A stretch of DNA of 64,000 nucleotides, taken from the NCBI RefSeq assembly GCF_001570885.1, contig NZ_BCSN01000001.1:1-64000 (forward strand), written 5' to 3'. A model generated the notes under the pieces. It did not search any database and had not been told where the DNA came from. It saw only the letters and a program-made list of their open reading frames with translations. Both the position numbers and the translations under genes were made by a program. Each line of letters begins with the position of its first letter. The stretch's first letter is position 1. Positions 20,002 to 29,189 of this stretch are shown in pieces. The stretch comes from Micrococcus lylae NBRC 15355. Its GTDB lineage: Bacteria; Actinomycetota; Actinomycetes; Actinomycetales; Micrococcaceae.

Positions 20002-21462
20002 GTGTCCGACCCGCACCGCAGCCGCCACGGCGCCGCCCTGTCCCCTGAGGATGAGGGCGGCGTCCCCGCGTCCGAGACCGATCGCCCTGCAGCCCACGAC
20101 CGTCATCCCGCCACCTCCGGGCTGCCCGAGCTCACGGAGGACGGGATCCGCGAGCTGGTCCGGAGGGACCGGTTCGACGCGGCCGTCGCGCAGCTGCGCC
20201 TGCTCCCGGCGGGCGACGTCCTCGAGTTCCTGGACCGCTGCGACCCGGACGAGGTCCCCATCCTGTTCCGCCTGCTGGAGAAGGACACGGCAGTCCGCGT
20301 GTTCACGGACATGGAGCCTCGGCAGCAGTCGGACCTGATCGCCCAGCTCCAGGACGGGCAGGTCCAGGACCTCTTCGGCCGCCTGCACGCCTCCTCCCAG
20401 GCCCGCCTGGTCGACGAGATGCCGGCGAAGGTCGCCCGGCGCCTGCTGGACGGCCTGGGCCCGGAGGCCAGGGACCGTGCCGGTGAGCTGCTCGGCTACC
20501 CGGCCGACTCGGTGGGCCGCCGTGTCCGCACGGCCCCGGTGCGCCTGCGCCGGGACTGGAGCGTGGCCCATGCGCTCGAGCAGGTCCGCGTCCACGGCGA
20601 GGGGGACCGGCGCGCGCTGGCCGCCCTGCCGGTGGTGGGGGACCTGCATCGGGTCGTGGGGATCGTGGAGCTCGGAGAGCTCACCACCGCAGACCCGGGC
20701 GGCACGGTCGAGGCCCTCATGGACGATGCGGTGGCGGTCCCCGCAGGCACGGAGGCGGAGGAAGCCGCCAGACTCTGCGCGGACCGCCGCCTGTGGTCCC
20801 TGCCCGTCACGGACGACGACGGCCGCCTCATCGGCATGTTCACCGTGGCCGACGCCCTCCAGGTCCTGGACGAGGAGTCCACCGAGGACGCTGCCCGCTC
20901 CGGCGGCGCAGAGCCTCTCGGCCGCCCCTACCTGTCCACCCCCGTGATGACTCTGATGCGGGCCCGCATCGTGTGGCTGCTCGTGCTCGCCGTGGGCGCG
21001 ACGCTCACGGTGCAGGTCCTGGAGGTCTTCGAGGAGACCCTCGAGCAGCTGGTGGTGCTCTCCCTGTTCGTCCCGCTGGTGATCGGCACGGGCGGCAACA
21101 CCGGCAACCAGGCGGCCACCACGGTCACCCGGGCGCTCGCCCTGGACGACGTCCGTCCCCGCGACGCCCTCCGCGTGATGCTCCGCGAGCTCCGCGTGGG
21201 CTTCACCCTGGGGGCCTGTCTGGGCGGACTCGGGACACTCGTGGCGGGCCTGTTCTACGGGTGGGACATCGGCGCGGTGATCGGTCTGACGCTGCTGTCC
21301 GTGTGCACCCTGGCGGCGACCGTCGGCGGACTCATGCCCCTGGCCGGCAAGAAGGTCGGCGTGGACCCGGCGGTGTTCTCCAACCCGTTCATCTCCACAC
21401 TGGTGGATGCCCTGGGCCTGGTCCTGTACTTCCTGATCGCGCGGGCGCTGCTCGGCCTCTGA
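20002..21462 (+). CDS. mgtE: Magnesium transporter MgtE
   Basis: 486 residues, GTG start. Domain order is standard: a 45-residue hydrophilic extension, the superhelical MgtE N domain (LRLLPAGDVLEFLDRCDPDEVPILFRLLEKD), two CBS domains (about residues 180-300) that sense Mg2+, and five C-terminal membrane helices beginning at MTLMRARIVWLLVLAVGATLTVQVLE. The pore signature GGNTGNQAATTVTRALAL is at residues 364-381. It sits in the cytoplasmic membrane as a homodimer in known homologues. The gene follows purH by four bases. Confidence 0.94.
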   Translation: MSDPHRSRHGAALSPEDEGGVPASETDRPAAHDRHPATSGLPELTEDGIRELVRRDRFDAAVAQLRLLPAGDVLEFLDRCDPDEVPILFRLLEKDTAVRVFTDMEPRQQSDLIAQLQDGQVQDLFGRLHASSQARLVDEMPAKVARRLLDGLGPEARDRAGELLGYPADSVGRRVRTAPVRLRRDWSVAHALEQVRVHGEGDRRALAALPVVGDLHRVVGIVELGELTTADPGGTVEALMDDAVAVPAGTEAEEAARLCADRRLWSLPVTDDDGRLIGMFTVADALQVLDEESTEDAARSGGAEPLGRPYLSTPVMTLMRARIVWLLVLAVGATLTVQVLEVFEETLEQLVVLSLFVPLVIGTGGNTGNQAATTVTRALALDDVRPRDALRVMLRELRVGFTLGACLGGLGTLVAGLFYGWDIGAVIGLTLLSVCTLAATVGGLMPLAGKKVGVDPAVFSNPFISTLVDALGLVLYFLIARALLGL

Positions 21463-21501
21463 TCAGCGACGCCGGGCCGCAGACAGCGGCTGGGTCCCGT
21501 G

Positions 21502-21541
21502 CGGCCGGTCGTCGGGCTACCGTGAGAGACGACGACGGCCC
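21502..21541. terminator. Hairpin built from CCGTCGTCG-like halves after mgtE
   Basis: GGCCGGTCGTCG (from 21503) can pair with CGACGACGGCC (ending 21540) around a loop of about 15 nt; one base is unpaired. There is no T-tract. It lies 40 bp after the mgtE stop. Confidence 0.45.
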
Positions 21542-21594
21542 CTCGCCTGTCCGGGCACGTCACCGCCTGCATCGCCACTGTGGAAGGACCGACG

Positions 21595-22023
21595 ATGAGC
21601 ACCCCGTACCAGCCGCACGAGAAGGACGTCCGCGCCGAGGAGCAGGGCCCCCACGGCTGGGACCGGCCGGGCTACGGCGGCTACGGGGACTACGGGCCGG
21701 CCCCGTACCAGCAGTCCTACGGCATGGCTGCCGCGCAGGAGGGCCAGCGGGCGGGGCAGCTGGCGATCGCCTTCGGCGTGATCGGCCTGCTGTCCGGCCT
21801 GGGCGTGATCTTCGGCCCGCTCGCGATCTGGCAGGCGAACAGGGCTGACCGTGCCGGTGGCGTCGGCATCGGCGGGCGCGTGCTCGGCTGGGTGGCGATC
21901 GGGATCACGATCGCGTTCGTGGTGCTCTTCGTCGCCTACGGCGTGTTCCTCTTCAGCATGGTCGAGTACATGTCCACCGAGTTCGGCGAGGACTTCCAGA
22001 CCGACTTCAGCACGCGGTCCTGA
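21595..22023 (+). CDS. DUF4190-like small membrane protein
   Basis: 142 residues. A Tyr/Gly/Pro-rich hydrophilic start (GYGGYGDYGPAPYQQSYG) precedes two membrane helices separated by a short loop (LAIAFGVIGLLSGLGVIFGPLAIWQANRAD and GRVLGWVAIGITIAFVVLFVAYGVFLFSMV). The GPLAIWQANRA... pattern is characteristic of DUF4190-type proteins. The function is unknown. Start ATG at 21595 has GGAAGGA upstream; a start five codons earlier is less likely. Confidence 0.75.
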   Translation: MSTPYQPHEKDVRAEEQGPHGWDRPGYGGYGDYGPAPYQQSYGMAAAQEGQRAGQLAIAFGVIGLLSGLGVIFGPLAIWQANRADRAGGVGIGGRVLGWVAIGITIAFVVLFVAYGVFLFSMVEYMSTEFGEDFQTDFSTRS

Positions 22024-22099
22024 CGCCGCACCGGACCCGGCCACGGACCGGGGCGGGGTCACAGGCGGCCCGGACGGGCCGTCGTCGGGCCTCCTCCGG

Positions 22100-22105
22100 T
22101 AGATT
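22100..22105 (+). promoter_or_regulatory. Probable icd -10 box (TAGATT)
   Basis: TAGATT 75 bp before the icd start, just after a truncated dispersed motif (22077-22089). It implies a leader of about 70 nt. No matching -35 was identified. Confidence 0.35.
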
Positions 22106-22132
22106 TGGGGGAGAGGAAGCCCTTTCCCCTGA

Positions 22133-24403
<2,271 letters not shown>

Positions 24404-24428
24404 CCCGCTGACGGCGCACCCCCGCCCC

Positions 24429-24494
24429 GGGCGTTTTCGTTCGGGAAAGCGTCGGGTTCCCGGGCGCTTTCGTTCGGGAAAGCGTCGGGTTCCC
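24429..24494 (+). repeat. 33-bp tandem repeat with GCGAAA-type palindrome
   Basis: Units 24429-24461 and 24462-24494, differing at one base. Each has a small hairpin CGTTTTCG/CGCTTTCG ... GGGAAAGCG. The unit is related to the GCGAAAACGC pieces at 3491-3558. Confidence 0.8.
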
Positions 24495-24515
24495 GCCGCT
24501 GGGCGCCTGTACGAC

Positions 24516-24559
24516 GAGGGCCCCGTCCCACCGGAGTGATCCGGTCGGACGGGGCCCTC
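24516..24559. terminator. Transcription terminator of icd
   Basis: 13-bp perfect arms GAGGGCCCCGTCC (24516-24528) and its complement (24547-24559), extended inward by CCGG pairs. It lacks a long T-tract, as is common in high-GC actinobacteria. Confidence 0.8.
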
Positions 24560-24614
24560 CGTCATGCCTGCGCCTCTGCCGGCGTGCTGGGCGTCGTCGT
24601 CGGTGATAGCGGAT

Positions 24615-24754
24615 GTCCCCGTGGCGCCGAACCAGAAGAATCGGCCTCTTCGCGGCGGGGTCAAGGGGCCGGTTCTTCTGGCTCGTCCCCGTGGTGCCGA
24701 ACCAGAAGAATTGGCCTCTTCGCGGCGGGGTCAAGGGGCCGGTTCTTCTGGCTC
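24615..24754. repeat. 70-bp tandem duplication of a palindromic element
   Basis: Units 24615-24684 and 24685-24754 differ at two bases. Each contains 20-bp arms pairing at 18 positions: CCGAACCAGAAGAATCGGCC and a matching right arm ending TTCTTCTGGCTCG, loop about 20 bp. It lies between the convergent icd and ogt genes. The 415-bp gap (24404-24818) is thus almost entirely repeats and hairpins. Confidence 0.9.
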
Positions 24755-24818
24755 GGCGGACCGTGTCAGCCGGCCTATCGCCCGGCCGCGCCCGGCCTAC
24801 CGCGCCCGGCCTGACGCC

Positions 24819-25424
24819 TCACCTGGCGTGCTTCGCCTCGTGCTCCAGCAGCGCCCGCTTCGCCTCGGCACCGTAGAGATACGACCCCACGGACCCGTCG
24901 GCCCTGACCACGCGGTGGCAGGGCACCACCACGGCCACGAGGTTCTTCGCGCAGGCCGTCCCGGCGGCCCGCACGGCGGTCGGCTTCCCGATCTCCTCGG
25001 CGAACCGGCCGTAGCTCAGCGGCGCCCCGGCCGGGATCCTTCGCAGCCCCTTCCACGCCGCCTGGCGGAAGTCGGTCCCCGCCTGCTCCACGGCCAGCCC
25101 GTCCAGTGCCCCCACATCGCCTCCCGCATACGCCGCCAGCGCGTCCGCCACGGGCTGCTCCAGCCTCGGGTGGGGCTCCACGGGCATCGGGTTCATCTCC
25201 CGCGCCGCCGTGGCCGGGGCGACCTCCTCGAGCCGGTCCATCAGCTCCAGCAGCAGCCGGCCGATGGCGGCCGCCTGCGGCTCGTCGCCGGCGGGCACGG
25301 CCACGCCGGAGGCCCGCACGGTCTGGTCCTCGGGGGAGAACACGGCCACCAGGTTCAGCTCGGTGTCGGGCAGGGCGGCCGCGGTCCAGCGCAGCTCGGG
25401 CAGGACGTCGTCGAACGCGGTCAC
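24819..25424 (-). CDS. ogt: Methylated-DNA--protein-cysteine methyltransferase
   Basis: 201 residues, GTG start with GGAAGG upstream. It removes alkyl groups from O6-alkylguanine by transfer to its own cysteine: PCHRV with Cys 169, preceded by FRQAAWKGLRRIPAGAPLSYGRFAEEIGKP and followed by GSYLYGAEAKRALLEHE. Length and domain layout (N-terminal RNase-like domain, C-terminal winged helix) fit Ogt rather than Ada. It stands alone and is convergent with icd. A divergent TIGR01777 gene starts 111 bp upstream. Confidence 0.93.
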   Translation of the reverse strand: MTAFDDVLPELRWTAAALPDTELNLVAVFSPEDQTVRASGVAVPAGDEPQAAAIGRLLLELMDRLEEVAPATAAREMNPMPVEPHPRLEQPVADALAAYAGGDVGALDGLAVEQAGTDFRQAAWKGLRRIPAGAPLSYGRFAEEIGKPTAVRAAGTACAKNLVAVVVPCHRVVRADGSVGSYLYGAEAKRALLEHEAKHAR

Positions 25425-25535
25425 GGGGCCTTCCGGTGGTTTCGGGTGTGGGGAACGGCCACCGCCCCGGGATCACAGGATTCCCGGAGCCGACGGCCTC
25501 CTGACAGTGTCCCACCCGCATGGAACGCTGGCCAC

Positions 25536-27152
25536 ATGACCTCCACGGACGTCCCCACCGCCCACGTCTTCGAGCACCGCACGCTTCTGCGTCACCCGCG
25601 CGACGTCGTCTGGCGCTGGCTCACCCACCCCGGCGCCCTGACCCGCCTGACCCCGGACTACGCCGGCACAGTCCTGCAGGAGCCGGCCGCCGGCCTGCCC
25701 GTCGGCTCCGAGGCCGTCCTCGCCCTCTCCGCACCCGGCGGCCTCGGCCTGTTCGCCGGCGCGGCGCACGGCACGGTCTCCCAGGCGCTCTCCTCCGTCC
25801 TCCCCGGCAGGATCCCCGCCCCTCGGCTCACCTGGCGGGCCCGCCACACCGCCCTCGAACCCGGCGCCATGTTCCGCGACGAGATGGTCTCGGGCCCGCT
25901 GCGCTCCTGGGTCCACACCCATACGCTCGCGGACGCCGCACCCGGCGAGGCGGACACGGCCGACGGCAGCCCCGGCACCGTGGTCCACGACAGCATCGCG
26001 TACGCCCTCCCTGCCGGCGACGCGCTCTCCCGCGTCCCCGGCATCGGCGACCGCACCGGCCGTGCCGCCCGTCAGGCCTTCGAACGCATCCTGACCGCCC
26101 AGTTCTACTCCCGCGCCGCGACCATGGCCGAGGACCTGGACTTCCACGCCGCCCACCCCGGCCCTCTCCACGGCGCCCCCGCCAAGACGATCGTGGTCAC
26201 CGGTGCCAGCGGCCTCATCGGCGCCCGGCTCTGCGCGTTGCTGACCTCCGGCGGGCACACCGTGGTCCGCCTCGTCCGCGACGCCGCCCAGGCCTCCGCC
26301 GAGGACGCCTCCTTCTGGGACCCGCTGCGGGGAGAGGTCGACAGCGCCGTCCTCGCCTCCGCGGACGCGGTGGTCAACCTCGCCGGGGCCACCATCGCCG
26401 GCCGCATGACCGACGCCCACAAGGAGGCCGTCCACCACTCGCGTGTGTCCGGGACCCGCACGCTGGCCGAGGCCCTCGTCGGTCTCACCTCCTCTGAGGC
26501 CGGCCGGAACAACGACGACGGCCGCCGGGCTCCCGCTCTCGTCAACGGCTCCGCGGTGGGCTGGTATGGCGCCGACGCCGGGGACAGGGGCCTTCCCGGG
26601 GGCCTCACCGAGGACCTCCCCTGCGGGGAGGACTTCTTGGCGGAGGTCTGCCGGGACTGGGAGGCCGAGGCCCGAGCCGTCGAGGAGGCGGGCATCCGCT
26701 GCGTCCGGGTCCGGACGGGCATCGCGCTCAGCCCGGCCGGCGGCATGCTGCGGCAGATCCTGCCGATCTTCCTGGCCGGCCTCGGCGGCACGCTGTCCAC
26801 GAAGGGCTCCGGCCCGGACGGCACCCCGTGGATGAGCTGGATCTCCGCCGATGACGTTGCGGCCCTGTTCGCGCACGCGGCCCTCGAGGACTCCGTCTCC
26901 GGGGCGCTGAACGCCGCCGCCCCGGATCCGGTCACGGCGAAGGAGTTCGCGGCCACGCTGGGCTCGGTGCTGCATCGCCCGTCCGCGGTGCCGGTGCCCG
27001 GCGTCGGACCGCGTCTGCTGCTGGGCCGTGAGGGGGCGGAGCTGATCGTGGACGCGGACCAGAAAGCGTCGTCGGCCGCGGCGGAGGCCGCAGGCCACCG
27101 CTTTCGCCACCGCACGCTCGATCAGGCCCTGCGCAGCGTCCTCGGCCGCTGA
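25536..27152 (+). CDS. TIGR01777-family NAD-dependent epimerase with N-terminal SRPBCC domain
   Basis: 538 residues. Residues 1-205 form a polyketide-cyclase-like (SRPBCC) ligand-binding domain beginning VFEHRTLLRHPRDVVWRWLTHPGALTRLTPDY. From about 217 it is an extended SDR of the TIGR01777/YfcH type: TIVVTGASGLIGARL (Rossmann GxxGxxG), DAVVNLAGATIAGRM, NGSAVGWYGADAGDRGL, and a C-terminal DUF1731 segment. This fusion is common in actinobacteria; substrate and product are unknown, and a role in cell-division or lipid homeostasis is only speculative. No ribosome site is seen; AACGCT six bases before the ATG fits a leaderless start. Confidence 0.85.
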   Translation: MTSTDVPTAHVFEHRTLLRHPRDVVWRWLTHPGALTRLTPDYAGTVLQEPAAGLPVGSEAVLALSAPGGLGLFAGAAHGTVSQALSSVLPGRIPAPRLTWRARHTALEPGAMFRDEMVSGPLRSWVHTHTLADAAPGEADTADGSPGTVVHDSIAYALPAGDALSRVPGIGDRTGRAARQAFERILTAQFYSRAATMAEDLDFHAAHPGPLHGAPAKTIVVTGASGLIGARLCALLTSGGHTVVRLVRDAAQASAEDASFWDPLRGEVDSAVLASADAVVNLAGATIAGRMTDAHKEAVHHSRVSGTRTLAEALVGLTSSEAGRNNDDGRRAPALVNGSAVGWYGADAGDRGLPGGLTEDLPCGEDFLAEVCRDWEAEARAVEEAGIRCVRVRTGIALSPAGGMLRQILPIFLAGLGGTLSTKGSGPDGTPWMSWISADDVAALFAHAALEDSVSGALNAAAPDPVTAKEFAATLGSVLHRPSAVPVPGVGPRLLLGREGAELIVDADQKASSAAAEAAGHRFRHRTLDQALRSVLGR

Positions 27153-27260
27153 CCTCCGGCGTCAGGCCGGCCGCCGCTGCGCCAGCCGCCAGCGCGGCTG
27201 CCAGCACGGCTGCGCCGGCCGTCAGCGCACCGCGCACGGGACGGGACGTAGCCTCCGGCG

Positions 27261-29126
27261 TCAGTCCTGCAGCGCGCCGGTCTCCCGGATGAGCTGGGCG
27301 AGGGCGGTGAAGGCATCCCGCGCGAGGGCCTCCCAGAGCTTCATGGCCAGCTGCGGGGTGGCCTCCTCGAGGGCGTACATGACCTGAGCGGTCAGCACGC
27401 GGGTGGTCACGGGGCCGCGGGCGCGGACGGTGCCGGGCTGGCGGCCGGGCTGGCCGAGGGCCATCTCGCCGAAGATCATGCCGGGGGTGAGGAGCATGCG
27501 GCGCATGCGGCGGCCGCCGGTGGCCTGGCCGGTGAGCTCCACCTGGCCGGAGGTGATCACGTAGATGCCGCCGAAGGGCTGGCCTGCGCGGCGGATGATC
27601 TGGCCGTCCTCGTACCGGCGGGTGTCCATCATGGACTCGACGAGGCGGGCGTCGTCCTCGGAGAGGTGCTGCAGCAGCGGGGAGAAGGCGGCCTCCTCCT
27701 CGGTCTTGGGCAGCAGGTGCGGTTCGTGGCGGGCCAGCAGGCGCTGCTCGCACCACTGCATGGCCTGCGAGCGGGAGGTGAAGAACACGAACTGGGTGGA
27801 GTCCAACGGCACGTCCGGCAGGAACGCCTCGGACTCGCGCAGGGGCTCGCGCACCTCGACGCCCTCGGACGCACCGGCGGCGCGGACCTGCTCCAGCAGG
27901 GACTCGTCGCGGTCCGTGACCACGATGTCCAGGCCGTCGCGGAGCGCGTGCGCGATCCACTGGGCGATCAGGCGGCGGGCCGGCCCGGAGATGGAGGACA
28001 CGGAGCGTACGTCCATGGCGAGGGTCTGCAGGTCGTCCGGCATGCTGCCGACCACGTGCACGAGCGCCTCGACCTGGCTGAAGCCGATGTGGCCGCCGAG
28101 CTCCATGAGGTGGACGGTGTCCGCATGGCGTTCGAAGGCCTGCATGACCTCGGCGGTGCGGGAGGTGCCGGAGGGGGCCTGGTCCACCCGGTAGTGGGTG
28201 CGCAGGGCGGAGCGCGGGGAACCGGCCACCAGGGACGGATGCATCTCGAAGGCCTCCACGAGCGAGCGCAGCGCCTGCAGGCCGTGCGCGGAGATGCCGT
28301 TCTCGTCCAGGCCGTGGGACTGGAGTGCGAGGCCGAGGTGGCCGGGGACGACCACCATGATCGTGCCGCCGCGGCGGGAGGCCCAGCCGGGCTGGCCCAC
28401 GGTGAGGGACCACAGCGGGTCCCGGGTGACGAGGCCGCAGGAGGACATCAGGGAGAGCACGGCCTGCACGGTCTCGGCGGAGAAGACGCGGTCGCCGGTG
28501 TGCGGGTGGACGCCGCCGTGGGCGAAGACCGAGGCGATCACGGACAGCTCGCGCACGTCCACGGTCACGGCGCGCAGGCGGGAGATGTCTGTGAGGATGA
28601 CGGTGGGGTCCGCGTCGATCGCCTCGATGGACTTCATGAACCAGGCTGCGGCGCGGGTGCGGCGGTTGGCCTTGTCCTCTGCGCGGGCGGCGGTGTCCGT
28701 CACGGAGACCTCGCGCTCGAGCAGGGTGGAGGCCAGCTGCATGAAGCGGGCGGTGCGGTCTCGTCCGCCGCGGCCCTTCACGAGGGTCGCCGCGGCCACC
28801 ACTCCGGTGTCCGTGAGCCCGTTGTAGGCGCGGTGGGTCTCCGGCTCGACCTCGATGCGGTGCAGGGGGTCGCCGGCGGGCTCGGTGCCGATGTGCTCGA
28901 GCACGGCGTCGATGCCGTGGTCCTCCACCGCCATCGCGTAGATCAGTGGTGCGGCGAGCGCCCCGAGGGTCACGGTCTGCCCCGTGCCGGCCTCGTAGCC
29001 GTAGCCGTCCACGAGGGTCATGGCGATGCCCAGACCGCCCGGCGTGTCCTCGCCTGTCTCGGCCTGGGCCGGCTTCGCGTAGGAGGCGGCGAGCAGGTCG
29101 AGGTGGTACTGCACGGGCGTCATCAT
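27261..29126 (-). CDS. Glutaminase-fold protein with lost active site, fused to STAS and cyclic-nucleotide-binding domains
   Basis: 621 residues. Residues 30-300 align with glutaminase A (GIAMTLVDGYGYEAG, AAAWFMKSIE, FAHGGVHPHTG, SLMSSCGL, VPGHLGLALQSHGLDENG). The catalytic S-x-x-K of the SISK motif is replaced by Ala 56 and Ala 59 (TLGALAAPL); the catalytic Tyr of SCGMY becomes Val, the second Asn of NPxINAGA becomes Asp, and AKSGVGGG is altered. A STAS domain (about 335-425) and a cNMP-binding domain (about 485-600, FGEMALGQPGRQPGTVRA) follow. It is probably a non-enzymatic regulator (inference). Start at 29126: TAGGCT lies seven bases upstream (leaderless type). It is divergent from hrpB. 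Confidence 0.82.
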   Translation of the reverse strand: MMTPVQYHLDLLAASYAKPAQAETGEDTPGGLGIAMTLVDGYGYEAGTGQTVTLGALAAPLIYAMAVEDHGIDAVLEHIGTEPAGDPLHRIEVEPETHRAYNGLTDTGVVAAATLVKGRGGRDRTARFMQLASTLLEREVSVTDTAARAEDKANRRTRAAAWFMKSIEAIDADPTVILTDISRLRAVTVDVRELSVIASVFAHGGVHPHTGDRVFSAETVQAVLSLMSSCGLVTRDPLWSLTVGQPGWASRRGGTIMVVVPGHLGLALQSHGLDENGISAHGLQALRSLVEAFEMHPSLVAGSPRSALRTHYRVDQAPSGTSRTAEVMQAFERHADTVHLMELGGHIGFSQVEALVHVVGSMPDDLQTLAMDVRSVSSISGPARRLIAQWIAHALRDGLDIVVTDRDESLLEQVRAAGASEGVEVREPLRESEAFLPDVPLDSTQFVFFTSRSQAMQWCEQRLLARHEPHLLPKTEEEAAFSPLLQHLSEDDARLVESMMDTRRYEDGQIIRRAGQPFGGIYVITSGQVELTGQATGGRRMRRMLLTPGMIFGEMALGQPGRQPGTVRARGPVTTRVLTAQVMYALEEATPQLAMKLWEALARDAFTALAQLIRETGALQD

Positions 29127-29189
29127 GCGGCCCAGCCTATCCACAGACCGAGGCCTGCGACACCCGGTCCTGGGCCACAATGGACGGTG

